Shown here: in pieces, positions 1 to 10,866 of the stretch
Layout of the letters: each line of letters begins with the position of its first letter
How positions within the stretch are numbered: the first letter of the stretch is position 1
DNA from: Shinella sp.
GTDB taxonomy: Bacteria > Pseudomonadota > Alphaproteobacteria > Rhizobiales > Rhizobiaceae
Direction: 5' to 3'
Assembly (NCBI GenBank): GCA_003248775.1
Contig: QFQX01000039.1
Span: 1 to 43,574, forward strand
Length of the DNA stretch: 43,574 nucleotides
The notes under the pieces: model-generated
Databases searched by the model: none
Told to the model about the DNA's origin: nothing
The model's input: the letters and a program-made list of their open reading frames with translations, nothing else
Position numbers and translations under genes: made by a program

Positions 1-2346
<2,346 letters not shown>

Positions 2347-2369
2347 TCGGGCTTGCCTTAATAGACACG

Positions 2370-2404
2370 AACCGCCGGTCGACCCTGTCGGCCGGCGGTT
2401 TTCC
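2370..2404 (+). terminator. Rho-independent terminator after acnA
   Basis: The inverted repeat AACCGCCGG ... CCGGCGGTT has a GC-rich stem and is followed by TTTTCC. It begins 24 bases after the acnA stop codon. It separates acnA from the downstream DUF1223 gene. Confidence 0.85.
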
Positions 2405-2557
2405 TTGGCATTACGGTTCCGCTCAAGCCTCGTCTCGTATAGTTTCACCCCATCGTGACTTTGCCTTGAACGCCGGAAGAGCTATGTGTCGGCACGCACA
2501 AAGGAAGATCAACGGCGGCGCATCCACGAACCGCCGGATCGCAGGACGGGGCACTCC

Positions 2558-3307
2558 ATGAGCAGGAGCATGTTCAAAGGTCTGGCATTCTTGCTGACGC
2601 TGGCGCTGAGCGCCCCGGCGCTTGCCGGCGACGGCACGCCTCTGAGGGGCGTCGTGGAGCTGTTCACCTCACAGGGCTGTGGCTCCTGCCCGCCGGCCGA
2701 CCGCGCCTTCGAGACGCTGGTGCGCCAGGGCGATGTGGTGGCGCTCGCCTATCACGTCGACTACTGGAACTACATGGGCTGGGCCGACACACTCGCCTCG
2801 AAGGAGAACACCAAGCGCCAGTATGGCTATGCCCGCAGCCTCGGCCGCAGTGGCGTCTATACCCCCCAGGCGATCCTCAACGGCCGCGACCACATGAAGG
2901 GCACCGATATCGGCGCCATCAACCAGAAGCTCGGCGCGCTCGAAAATGCCGGCGGTGGCCTGACCATTCCCGTTGCCGCCGAACGCAAGGGCGACGAGCT
3001 TGTGGTGAAGGTCGGCGCAGGCATCGGCAAGGCCGACGTGGTCGTGGTCTATTTCCGCCGCAAGGAAACGGTCGAGCTCCTGAAGGGCGAGAACATCGGC
3101 AAGAAGATGGTCTACTGGAACAGCGTCACCGACGTCCAGACCGTCGGCATGTGGGATGGTTCAGCGCTCGATCTCGTGCTGCCGGCCAAACTGATCGACA
3201 AGGACGGCAACAGCGGCTGCGCCATTCTCCTGCAATCGACCGGACCGCAGGGCGAACCCGCGGGCATTCTCGGCGCGACCATGATGACCGATCCGACGAA
3301 ATCCTGA
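2558..3307 (+). CDS. Secreted DUF1223 (thioredoxin-like) protein
   Basis: This 249-residue protein has a clear N-terminal signal peptide: a basic start (MSRSMFKG), a hydrophobic core and a cleavage site after ALA near residue 23. The mature protein begins with VVELFTSQGCGSCPPADR, the DUF1223 signature containing a thioredoxin-like CGSC motif, so a periplasmic redox or thiol role is plausible but unproven. HVDYWNYMGW and YTPQAILNGR are further family blocks. The frame extends upstream to a GTG at 2486, but ATG 2558 was chosen because it places the signal peptide at the N-terminus and has a G-rich stretch just upstream. Physiological function is unknown for the family. Confidence 0.85.
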   Translation: MSRSMFKGLAFLLTLALSAPALAGDGTPLRGVVELFTSQGCGSCPPADRAFETLVRQGDVVALAYHVDYWNYMGWADTLASKENTKRQYGYARSLGRSGVYTPQAILNGRDHMKGTDIGAINQKLGALENAGGGLTIPVAAERKGDELVVKVGAGIGKADVVVVYFRRKETVELLKGENIGKKMVYWNSVTDVQTVGMWDGSALDLVLPAKLIDKDGNSGCAILLQSTGPQGEPAGILGATMMTDPTKS

Positions 3308-3513
3308 GTTTTTCGGGAGTTTGCCTTGGCCGGTCCGGCCCGGGTGCATTGGGGGGCTGGGGGTAAGGGGTCAATGCGCCAGACCGGACCGTTTTGGCGC
3401 ACCGCGCCAACCAAGTGCGGGGCAGTCTCATTTTAAATTTGGGCGGTGTTTTGTCCAAAATACGGCGGAGCTAAAAAAAGCATATTAGTGCGGATGAATG
3501 CTTCCGCAGGCCC
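3308..3513. other. Intergenic region with small hairpins before the helicase gene
   Basis: This gap has no convincing gene. It contains a short perfect hairpin TTGGCG-CACCG-CGCCAA (3394-3410). Two mutually complementary copies of a CGGTCCGG/CCGGACCG element lie at about 3333 and 3384. No clean T-tract follows the hairpin, so it is not called as a terminator. Confidence 0.3.
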
Positions 3514-5688
3514 GTGACCACGCCCGAACCGAAGGGCGAGGAAAGTTCGCCTTATGTTCTTGCCGAATCGCCCATAGTCAGGCACATGATGGGCATGACC
3601 TCCAGCCAGACACTGCCGGTGCAACCCACCTATCTGGATGCTCTGAACGAGCAGCAGAGGTCGGCCGTCGCCCATGGCATTCCGGCCCCCGAGGGTGGCG
3701 CCGGACCTCTTCTGATCATCGCCGGCGCCGGATCGGGCAAGACCAACACGCTGGCCCACCGTGTCGCGCATCTGCTGGTCAACGGAGCCGACCCCCGCCG
3801 CATCCTGCTGATGACCTTTTCCCGGCGCGCCGCAAGCGAGATGGCCATCCGTGTGGAACGCATCTGTCGCAAGGTGCTGGGCAACGAGGCGTCCACCCTG
3901 ACGGACGCCCTGACATGGGCCGGAACCTTTCACGGCATCGGCGCCCGCATCCTGCGCGAATACGCCTACGAGATCGGCCTCGACCCGGATTTCACCATTC
4001 ATGACCGGGAGGATTCGGCCGACCTGATGAATCTGGTCCGCCACCAGATCGGCCTTTCGAAGCTGGAAAGCCGTTTTCCCACCAAGGCAACCTGTCTTGC
4101 GATCTATTCCCGCGTCGTGAATGCGGAATGCCCTCTGAAAGAGGCGCTGCAATCCTCCTTCCCATGGTGCAGCAACTGGGAAAGCCAGTTGAAGGAGCTG
4201 TTTGCCGGCTATGTCGAGGCCAAGCAGGCGCAGAACGTGCTCGATTACGACGATCTCCTGCTTTACTGGGCCCATGCCGTTACCGATCCGCATCTCGCCG
4301 GTGCGATCGGCGGCCGCTTCGACCATATTCTGGTCGATGAATATCAGGACACCAACCGGCTGCAATCGACGATCCTGACCGCGATGAAGCCGGAGGGTAT
4401 CGGGCTCACCGTGGTCGGCGACGACGCCCAGTCGATCTATTCCTTCCGTGCCGCGACGATCCGCAACATTCTCGATTTTCCGAAACAGTTCGATCCGCCG
4501 GCCGATGTCGTGACGCTCGACCGCAACTATCGCTCCACCCAGCCGATCCTGACGGCGGCAAACGGCGTCATCGGCCTTGCCCGCGAACGCTTCACCAAGA
4601 ACCTCTGGAGCGAGCGGGCAAGCGAGGCACGCCCGATGCTGGTCGGCGTGCGTGACGAGGCCGATCAGGCCCGCTATGTCGCCGAACAGGTGCTCGCGGC
4701 CCGCGAGACCGGCACGACGCTCAAGCAGCAGGCCGTGCTCTTCCGCGCCTCCAACCATAGCGGCCCGCTGGAAATCGAGCTGACGCGGCGAAACATCCCC
4801 TTCGTCAAGTTCGGCGGGCTGAAATTCCTCGACGCCGCCCATGTGAAGGATCTTCTGGCGACCCTGCGCTTCGCCCAGAACCCGCGCGACAAGGTGGCGG
4901 GTTTCCGTCTGCTGCAGCTCCTTCCGGGGATCGGCCCGCAGACAGCCGGCAAGATCCTCGACACCTCGGCCGCCGATCCGGAACCGCTGATTTCGCTTGC
5001 CGAAATGCCGCCGCCGCCCCGCTGCGGCGAGGAATGGGGCGCCTTCACCAGGATGCTCATGGAGCTGAGAAGCATGGGCCTCGGCTGGCCGGGCGAAATC
5101 GCAAGGGCGCGGGAATGGTACGAGCCGCATCTCGGCCGCATCCACGAAGATGGCGAAACCCGCCTGGCCGACCTCCTGCAGCTCGAACAGATCGCCGGCG
5201 GCTATCCGTCACGGGAACGTTTCCTGACCGAACTCACGCTCGATCCACCGGATGCGACCAGCGATCAGGCCGGCGCGCCGCTGCGCGACAAGGATTACCT
5301 GATCCTTTCGACCATTCACTCCGCCAAGGGGCAGGAATGGACGTCCGTCTTCGTGCTGAACTGCGTCGATGGCTGCATTCCATCGGATCTCGGCGTCGGC
5401 ACCACCGACGAAATCGACGAGGAACGCCGCCTGCTCTATGTCGCGATGACGCGCGCCAAGGACAGCCTGCATATCATCACGCCGCAGCGCTTCTTCACCC
5501 ATGGCCAGAATGCGCAGGGCGACCGTCATGTCTACGCCGCCCGCTCGCGCTTCATCCCCGCCATGCTGCTGCAATATTTCGAGAAGGTGAGCTGGCCGCT
5601 GGCCACCGCCGGCGAAGGGCACGGCGGACAGGGAGAGCGGCAGAAGCGGATCGACGTCGGCGCCCGCATGCGCGGCATGTGGCGTTGA
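3514..5688 (+). CDS. UvrD/Rep-family ATP-dependent DNA helicase (SF1A)
   Basis: This 724-residue superfamily 1A 3'-5' helicase probably acts in DNA repair or replication-fork processing. All core motifs are visible in order: Walker A IIAGAGSGKTNTLAHR (about 70-85), motif Ia LLMTFSRRAASEM, motif II ILVDEYQDTN, motif III VVGDDAQSIYSFRAA, motif IV LDRNYRS, motif V ILSTIHSAKGQEW and motif VI EERRLLYVAMTRAKDSLHI. It is close in length to UvrD, but it ends soon after motif VI and lacks a long C-terminal extension. It could be a UvrD2- or PcrA-like paralogue rather than the main UvrD. The start is uncertain: GTG 3514 gives the longest form, while ATG 3586 (MMGMTSSQ) also fits and neither has a strong ribosome-binding site. 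Confidence 0.9.
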   Translation: MTTPEPKGEESSPYVLAESPIVRHMMGMTSSQTLPVQPTYLDALNEQQRSAVAHGIPAPEGGAGPLLIIAGAGSGKTNTLAHRVAHLLVNGADPRRILLMTFSRRAASEMAIRVERICRKVLGNEASTLTDALTWAGTFHGIGARILREYAYEIGLDPDFTIHDREDSADLMNLVRHQIGLSKLESRFPTKATCLAIYSRVVNAECPLKEALQSSFPWCSNWESQLKELFAGYVEAKQAQNVLDYDDLLLYWAHAVTDPHLAGAIGGRFDHILVDEYQDTNRLQSTILTAMKPEGIGLTVVGDDAQSIYSFRAATIRNILDFPKQFDPPADVVTLDRNYRSTQPILTAANGVIGLARERFTKNLWSERASEARPMLVGVRDEADQARYVAEQVLAARETGTTLKQQAVLFRASNHSGPLEIELTRRNIPFVKFGGLKFLDAAHVKDLLATLRFAQNPRDKVAGFRLLQLLPGIGPQTAGKILDTSAADPEPLISLAEMPPPPRCGEEWGAFTRMLMELRSMGLGWPGEIARAREWYEPHLGRIHEDGETRLADLLQLEQIAGGYPSRERFLTELTLDPPDATSDQAGAPLRDKDYLILSTIHSAKGQEWTSVFVLNCVDGCIPSDLGVGTTDEIDEERRLLYVAMTRAKDSLHIITPQRFFTHGQNAQGDRHVYAARSRFIPAMLLQYFEKVSWPLATAGEGHGGQGERQKRIDVGARMRGMWR

Positions 5689-5714
5689 ACACTCAACCGT
5701 AAGACCCGCAAGAA

Positions 5715-5752
5715 AGAAAGCCGCCGGAAACCGATCGGTCCGGCGGCTTTCT
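5715..5752. terminator. Bidirectional terminator between convergent helicase and receptor genes
   Basis: A 14-bp perfect stem (AGAAAGCCGCCGGA pairing with TCCGGCGGCTTTCT) with a 10-base loop lies between the two convergent stop codons. A/T tracts on both sides make it usable from either strand. Confidence 0.88.
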
Positions 5753-5778
5753 GAAGCCGTTCAGTCGGCAGACCCGTA

Positions 5779-7929
5779 TTACCAGGTCTTGCTGAGCTTC
5801 AGCGTGAAGGTGCGTCCCTCGCCATAACCGCAGGTCAGCGTGCCCTGGCAACCCTTGACGTATTCCTTGTCGAACAAGTTGGCGACATTGAGCGACAGAC
5901 CCCAGCCGTCCTTCTCGTAGCGGATGGCGGCGTCTGCGAGCAGTGCATCCGGCACCTTCAGCGTGTTGGCGTAATCGGCCCACGATTCACCTTGGTAACG
6001 CAGGCCGGCACCGACGCTCAGGCCCTCGAGAACGCCCGTCGGCACCGTGTAGTCGAGCCAGGCCGAAGCGGTGACTGCCGGAATGAGGTAGGGGCTGTTG
6101 CCGACCAGGGTCGGGTCGGCATGCTCGGTCATTTCCAGATCCTGCCAGGTAAAGGCCGCCGTCGCCTTCCAGTCGTCGGCAATCTGCACCTTGGCTTCGA
6201 GTTCGATGCCGGTGGAGGTGACTTCGCCGATCTGCGACTGCAGGAAGGTGGCCGGATCGGTAACGGTCCAGTTCTGCTTGACCAGATGGAAGACCGAGGC
6301 CGTGAACAGGCCTTCGAATGCGGTCGGCTCGTACTTGAAGCCGCCCTCGACCTGATAACCTTCTTCCGGCTTGATCGGCGCGGTGGCGCTGGAACCGATC
6401 ACGGGATTGAAGAAGGTCGAGGCGCTGGCATAGGGCGTGAAGCCGTTGGCGAACTCGTAGGCAAGACCGACACGGCCGCTCGCCGCCTTGTCGTCGGCAT
6501 CATAGGAGTAACCGACGGTGGCATCCGATTCCGTCTTCACGAAGTCGTAGCGGCCGTTGAGCGTGGCGATGAAGCCGCCGCCGAACTTGATCTGGTCCTG
6601 CGCATAGATGCCGACCTGCTGCTGGGTCAGCACCTGGTCGAGATAGACGAAGTTGGTGCCCTGCGCTGCGCCATAGACCGGGTCCGTCACGCTGATCGGC
6701 GTCGAGCCGCAGCAGGCCTGCTCGTGATCGAGACGGTAATACTTGTAGTCGAGGCCAACGGTCAGGTCGTGGTCCAATCCGCCGGTTGCGAATTCGCCAT
6801 TGATACGGTTGTCGACCACGAAGCTGTCGACATTGGACTTGCCCTCGAAACCGATGCGGTAGAACTGGTAATCCGGGCCAACAGGGTTTTCGAGATAACC
6901 TGTGCCGGTCGAAGAATCGTAATAGCCGTAGGTATAGGGCGCGTTCTCGTACTTGTTCAGATGCGCGTAGCGGGCATTCTGGGAGAGCTTCCAGCCGCTG
7001 TCCAGCTCATGCTCGACCTCGTAGCCGATCATGGTCTGCTGGTATTCGCCATGGTCGATTTCCGGCTCGCCATAGAAGGACTTCGGGTCGATCTTGCCGA
7101 AGGGAGCATCGACCACCGTGCCGACATAGGGATAGAAGCCGTTGCCGACATGCACCTGATCGAGCGCGGAGTAGAAACCGTAGACGTTGAGTTTGGTGGA
7201 TTCATCCGGCTTCCAGGTGAATTGCGGCATGATCCCGCCGCGGAAGTCCTCGGAATAATCGGTATACTGATCGCCACCGGCGATCTTGCCGGTCAGGCGA
7301 TAGCTGAACGCGCCTTCCTGCAGTACATCGCCCGCATCGAAGCCGAAGAAGGCATTGCCGTCGCTGTTGATGCCGGTTTCGGTGTAGAGCAGTTTTTCGT
7401 CCAGCGCCCGCTTGCCGACCATGTTGACGAGGCCACCGGGATTCGAGGCGCCGTAAAGGACCGAGGCCGGTCCCTTCAGCACCTCGACGCGTTCCAGGAA
7501 GAACGGGTCCATCTGGAAGCCGCCAAAGCCATAGGAATAGAGGCTGAGGCCATCGAGAAACACGCCCGTCTGCGTCGCATCGAAACCGCGGATATAGATC
7601 CAGTCGGTATCCGGATCGACGCCGAAGGGTTCGGCGAAAACGCCGGCGGTATAGCGAAGGGCTTCATCGACCTTGTTGGTGACGCCGCGATCGTCCAGTT
7701 CCTCGCGACCGACGACGGATACCGACTGTGGGATTTCCGAAATCGGCGTATCGGCCTTGGAACCGGTCGAGGAGCGGCTTGCGGCATAGCCATCGACCGG
7801 GCCGGTCGAGGTCTCATTCTTGCCCTGAACCACGATGGTCTGAAGTGTCGTGCCCGCATCCTGGGCTGCGGCTGCCGCCGGTGAGAACAGTATCGCCAGC
7901 GCTGCCCCCGCGCGCCAAGCCTTGCTCAT
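5779..7929 (-). CDS. TonB-dependent siderophore receptor 1 (FhuA-like)
   Basis: This outer-membrane receptor of 716 residues imports a ferric siderophore using TonB energy. The signal peptide MSKAWRAGAALAILFS...AAAAAQ is followed by a TonB box-like TIVVQG and a plug domain (ISEIPQSVSVVGREEL, ...IYIRGFDATQTGVFLDG). A beta-barrel ends in the aromatic residue typical of outer-membrane proteins (LKLSKTW). A cysteine pair close to the C-terminus (GCQGTLTCGYGEGR) resembles that of FhuA-type hydroxamate receptors. There is no N-terminal signalling (STN) domain, so regulation is not by a sigma/anti-sigma surface-signalling route. ATG 7929 was preferred over 7956 because AGGGG sits 10 bases upstream and the signal peptide then begins correctly. 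The araC-type gene lies directly upstream on the same strand. The exact siderophore is not determinable here. Confidence 0.9.
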   Translation of the reverse strand: MSKAWRAGAALAILFSPAAAAAQDAGTTLQTIVVQGKNETSTGPVDGYAASRSSTGSKADTPISEIPQSVSVVGREELDDRGVTNKVDEALRYTAGVFAEPFGVDPDTDWIYIRGFDATQTGVFLDGLSLYSYGFGGFQMDPFFLERVEVLKGPASVLYGASNPGGLVNMVGKRALDEKLLYTETGINSDGNAFFGFDAGDVLQEGAFSYRLTGKIAGGDQYTDYSEDFRGGIMPQFTWKPDESTKLNVYGFYSALDQVHVGNGFYPYVGTVVDAPFGKIDPKSFYGEPEIDHGEYQQTMIGYEVEHELDSGWKLSQNARYAHLNKYENAPYTYGYYDSSTGTGYLENPVGPDYQFYRIGFEGKSNVDSFVVDNRINGEFATGGLDHDLTVGLDYKYYRLDHEQACCGSTPISVTDPVYGAAQGTNFVYLDQVLTQQQVGIYAQDQIKFGGGFIATLNGRYDFVKTESDATVGYSYDADDKAASGRVGLAYEFANGFTPYASASTFFNPVIGSSATAPIKPEEGYQVEGGFKYEPTAFEGLFTASVFHLVKQNWTVTDPATFLQSQIGEVTSTGIELEAKVQIADDWKATAAFTWQDLEMTEHADPTLVGNSPYLIPAVTASAWLDYTVPTGVLEGLSVGAGLRYQGESWADYANTLKVPDALLADAAIRYEKDGWGLSLNVANLFDKEYVKGCQGTLTCGYGEGRTFTLKLSKTW

Positions 7930-8021
7930 CGAGCGGTATCCCCTGTTTCTGCGCATTATGTACCCCGCTTCACCGGCTGGTCCTGCAACCGGCCGGATCG
8001 AATAGTGTGTCGAAAATAAGA

Positions 8022-8036
8022 TGAGTATTTATATCA
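8022..8036 (-). promoter_or_regulatory. IRO box (TGA-N9-TCA) overlapping the receptor-1 -10 element
   Basis: TGATATAAATACTCA on the minus strand matches the rhizobial IRO consensus TGA-N9-TCA, which is associated with the iron-responsive repressor RirA. It contains TATAAA (8033-8028), the best -10 hexamer upstream of receptor 1, about 95 bases from its ATG. A repressor bound here would block RNA polymerase in iron-replete cells. Confidence 0.7.
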
Positions 8037-8050
8037 GGATTAACTGTCCT

Positions 8051-8080
8051 GCTTGTCCGTTCCTGCTCACGCTTGACCGT
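8051..8080 (-). promoter_or_regulatory. Paired 10-bp direct repeats, candidate AraC-regulator operator
   Basis: On the minus strand ACGGTCAAGC (8080-8071) and ACGGACAAGC (8060-8051) are direct repeats with one mismatch, offset by exactly 20 bp, or about two helical turns. That is the geometry expected of AraC-family activator sites. The promoter-proximal copy ends in the poor -35 hexamer ACAAGC, 17 bp from TATAAA, as in an activator-dependent promoter. An inverted repeat TTGACC-N6-GGTCAA (8073-8090) overlaps the distal copy. The araC-type gene ends 29 bases further upstream. Confidence 0.6.
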
Positions 8081-8118
8081 ATTTGGTCAAACTTCGGCTG
8101 ACGGACCGGTGCTCATCC

Positions 8119-9003
8119 TCAATCGAGGTTGGCCTTGCGCCAGATGGACGGGGATACGCCGACCTGACGACGGAAGACGCGGGCAAAATGCGCCGGATCG
8201 GCAAAGCCCGTCTCGGCCGCGACCGTGGTCAGCGACATGTCACGCCGGCGCAGGAATTCCTTGACCCGCACCATGCGCACCTTCATCTGCCAGCGATGGG
8301 GCGGCAGTCCGGTGGACGCCTTGAAGGCATGGCTGAAATGGGAGGGCGACAGTCCGGTAAGCGCCGCAAGCTCGTCCAGGCGGATGGCGCGCAGGCAGTT
8401 TTCCTCGATGAATTCCGTCGCCTTGCGCAATTGCCAGGCGGCAAGCTTGGAGCGCTGGCGCTCGACGGCGGCGCCGATCTTCAGGACGTCGATCAGCAGG
8501 GCGAGCGTCAAACCGTCACCGTAGAGACCATGCAGCGGATCGGGAGCGGCGCATTCGGCGGCGATCAGGTCCGCGAGCGACAGCAGGCGCGCCTCGTCGC
8601 AAAGGAACCGCGGCTCCTCCAGTGTATGCGGCGGCAGGTCTTCGCCGAAACGGCGGGTCAATCCATCGACGTCGAAATGCAGGTCCAGATGGCGCAGGAA
8701 ACGGATGCCGCGCATCTCGGTGCGCATCTCCATGCCGGCCGGAATGAAGGAAATGGCGCGTCGCTGGCACGCGGTCAGCGGAACCGTTCCGAGTTCCGCC
8801 ATGCTGAAATCGCCGTCTGCGCCGAACTGCGCATCGAGAACGGCGAAGAGCCGCGGATCATGCCCGACATAATAACCGCCGGCTTCCGGCGCGCAGTCGA
8901 CATTCCAGAGATCGGCAACCATGCCGTCCCAATAGCGGCGGTGAAATCCCTGAATGACCGAGAAGCCATCGATGCGATTGTTCATGCGGGGCAGATAACT
9001 CAT
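8119..9003 (-). CDS. AraC-family transcriptional regulator of siderophore uptake
   Basis: This 294-residue regulator has a C-terminal AraC/XylS double helix-turn-helix (LDELAALTGLSPSHFSHAFK ... LTTVAAETGFADPAHFARVF) and an N-terminal ~180-residue effector domain of no recognised fold. Lying between a TonB receptor and a fhu importer, it is probably a siderophore-responsive activator, by analogy with RhrA or PchR. ATG 9003 (MSYLPRMNNR) was chosen because GAGGAG lies 4 bases upstream. A longer frame to 9090 would place the start codon inside an IRO box. It is divergent from fhuC, and its product probably recognises the repeats upstream of receptor 1. Confidence 0.87.
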   Translation of the reverse strand: MSYLPRMNNRIDGFSVIQGFHRRYWDGMVADLWNVDCAPEAGGYYVGHDPRLFAVLDAQFGADGDFSMAELGTVPLTACQRRAISFIPAGMEMRTEMRGIRFLRHLDLHFDVDGLTRRFGEDLPPHTLEEPRFLCDEARLLSLADLIAAECAAPDPLHGLYGDGLTLALLIDVLKIGAAVERQRSKLAAWQLRKATEFIEENCLRAIRLDELAALTGLSPSHFSHAFKASTGLPPHRWQMKVRMVRVKEFLRRRDMSLTTVAAETGFADPAHFARVFRRQVGVSPSIWRKANLD

Positions 9004-9074
9004 TCCGCTCCTCGTAAGGCAGGCCCCGGGCAAGATAGCCCCGCGGGCCGATGGCGTTGTTGGAAAGATATACT

Positions 9075-9089
9075 TGATCAGAAATATCA
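9075..9089. promoter_or_regulatory. IRO box (TGA-N9-TCA) in the araC/fhuC divergent promoter
   Basis: TGATCAGAAATATCA fits the RirA-type IRO consensus TGA-N9-TCA exactly. It lies in the 137-bp gap between the divergent starts of the araC-type gene (9003) and fhuC (9141), in an AT-rich stretch with promoter-like hexamers on both strands. It could therefore give iron repression to both transcripts. Confidence 0.65.
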
Positions 9090-9140
9090 TATTTAGTAAC
9101 GCAGTGACAACCGATGTTGCGCAGGTGCGAAGGAGCGGGC

Positions 9141-9956
9141 ATGACGAAGAACCAGAGGCCGGTCGACGGCGTGGACCGATCCAGCCAGGCCTTCCGTGTC
9201 GAGGGCGTCGGGCTTACCCTCGAAGGACGCGCCATCCTGAAGGATGTGTCGCTGGATTTCGCCGCGGGCGAGATCACCGCTCTCGTGGGTCACAACGGCT
9301 CCGGCAAATCGACGCTCCTGAAGATCATGGCGCGCCAGCAGGGCCAGAATTCCGGCACGGTCCATTACGGCGGGCAGCCAACCTCGTCCTTCGACGCGCG
9401 CGCCTTTTCCCGCTCCGTCGCCTATCTGCCGCAGGATGTCGGCGCCGGCGCCGGCATGACCGTGCGCGAACTGGTGGCCTGCGGGCGTTACCCGTGGCAC
9501 GGCGCGCTGGGCCGCTTTACCGATCGCGACCGCCAGAAGGTCGAGAAAGCGCTGGCGCTCACCCATCTCGACCCCTTTGCCGAGCGGCTGGTCGAGACGC
9601 TCTCCGGCGGTGAACGGCAGCGCGCCTGGATCGCCATGCTGGTGGCCCAGGACAGCGAATGCCTGCTTTTGGATGAGCCGACTTCGGCGCTGGACATCGC
9701 CCATCAGATGGAAGTGCTCTCGCTCGTTCGCCGGCTTTCGCGCGAAAAGGGCCTGAGCGTGGTGATCGTGCTGCATGACATCAACATGGCCGCCCGTTTC
9801 TGCGACCGTATCCATGCGCTCAAGGGCGGCATCGTCGCCGCAAGCGGCACGCCCGCCGAGATCCTGCAACGCGACGCGCTGGAAAACATCTACGGCATCG
9901 CCATGGACGTGATGCCCCACCCGGCGCTCAGCATACCGCTCGCCTATGTCTCCTGA
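9141..9956 (+). CDS. fhuC: Ferric hydroxamate ABC transporter ATP-binding protein
   Basis: This 271-residue ABC ATPase powers uptake of a ferric siderophore across the inner membrane with FhuB and FhuD. Walker A GHNGSGKS, Q-loop YLPQDV, signature LSGGERQR, Walker B CLLLDEPTS and the H-loop VIVLHDINMAARFCDR are all present. The layout matches the FhuC/FepC branch. ATG 9141 has AAGGAG six bases upstream; an upstream in-frame ATG at 9114 has no such signal. The gene overlaps fhuD by 11 bases, giving the order C-D-B as in the E. coli fhu operon. Confidence 0.92.
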   Translation: MTKNQRPVDGVDRSSQAFRVEGVGLTLEGRAILKDVSLDFAAGEITALVGHNGSGKSTLLKIMARQQGQNSGTVHYGGQPTSSFDARAFSRSVAYLPQDVGAGAGMTVRELVACGRYPWHGALGRFTDRDRQKVEKALALTHLDPFAERLVETLSGGERQRAWIAMLVAQDSECLLLDEPTSALDIAHQMEVLSLVRRLSREKGLSVVIVLHDINMAARFCDRIHALKGGIVAASGTPAEILQRDALENIYGIAMDVMPHPALSIPLAYVS

Positions 9957-10866
9957 ACATCACGGTCGGCCGGGGGTGCGGCGCCGGGCGCTGCTGAAGA
10001 TAATGGCGGGTGCGGCAGCCCTGCCCGCCCAGATGACTGCACTGCCAGCCCGGGCAGAAGGCGTGCCGACGAAGATCGTCAGCCTCGATTACGGCCTCGC
10101 CTCGACCATGCTGTCGCTCGGCGTCACACCGGCTGCCGTCGCGTCACTCGCCGATTGGGGCAGGTGGATGGTCGAACCGGAAATGCCGGCAAGCGTCATC
10201 GACCTCGGCAACTCGTGGGAAGTCAACTTCGAGATCCTCGCCGCGCTGAAGCCCGACCTGATACTCACCACGCCATACCTCGACGCGCTCCTGCCCAGGC
10301 TCGAGGCGACGGCACCGGTGCTGCGGCTGGAAATCTTCACGCCTGAAACCGGGGAAATCCTGCCGGCTGCGATCGCTGCCACCCGCAAGCTTGCCGCCGC
10401 TATCGGTCGGGTGGACGAAGGCGAGCGCTTTCTTGCCGGGGCGGAAGCACTCTTCGCCGATTGCCGCCGCAGACTTGAACCACTGTCGCCACCGCCTCTT
10501 GCTCTGGTCAGCTTCATGGATGCCCGCCACGCCCGCATCTATGGCCCACCCGGCCTGTTCGATAATGTGCTGCAGAAGATCGGCATCGAGAACGCCTGGA
10601 AAGAGAAATCGAACTACTGGGGTTTCCAGACCATCGGTATCGAGGAACTGTCGCGGATCACCGATCCGCGGGCCCGGCTGATCGCATTCGAACCGCTTCC
10701 CGGAGATGTTTTGCCGAAGCTCGACCAAAGCCAGCTCTGGCAGGCGCTGCCCTTTGCCCGGCCCGGACATTTCTCGGTCGTGCCCCCTGCCCTGATGTTC
10801 GGCATGGTCAACGAGGCCACCCGCTTCGCCTCTATCATAACCCGCGAACTGGAATCCGGCTCATGA
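9946..10866 (+). CDS. fhuD: Siderophore-binding periplasmic protein
   Basis: This 306-residue substrate-binding protein of the FhuD/FepB (class III) type delivers the ferric siderophore to FhuB. The N-terminus has an RRRALLK twin-arginine-like motif and a hydrophobic stretch ending in ARA, suggesting Tat or Sec export. The conserved blocks KIVSLDYGLASTMLSLGVTP, VIDLGNSWEVNFEILAALKP and a C-terminal FSVVPPALMFG are FhuD-like. It starts inside the 3' end of fhuC without a convincing ribosome-binding site, and its stop overlaps the fhuB start (ATGA). Translation of the three genes is thus probably coupled. Confidence 0.88.
   Translation: MSPEHHGRPGVRRRALLKIMAGAAALPAQMTALPARAEGVPTKIVSLDYGLASTMLSLGVTPAAVASLADWGRWMVEPEMPASVIDLGNSWEVNFEILAALKPDLILTTPYLDALLPRLEATAPVLRLEIFTPETGEILPAAIAATRKLAAAIGRVDEGERFLAGAEALFADCRRRLEPLSPPPLALVSFMDARHARIYGPPGLFDNVLQKIGIENAWKEKSNYWGFQTIGIEELSRITDPRARLIAFEPLPGDVLPKLDQSQLWQALPFARPGHFSVVPPALMFGMVNEATRFASIITRELESGS

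Noticed and set aside
3433..5145. 570-codon minus-strand frame opposite the helicase gene
   Set aside because: It lies over the motifs of the helicase, has no ribosome-binding site and shows low-complexity antisense composition.
5992..7884. 630-codon plus-strand frame opposite receptor 1
   Set aside because: It is antisense of the beta-barrel; no domain or start signal supports it.
9004..9090. Extended N-terminus for the AraC-type regulator starting at 9090
   Set aside because: The extension would start inside the IRO box and lacks a ribosome-binding site, whereas ATG 9003 has GAGGAG at good distance.
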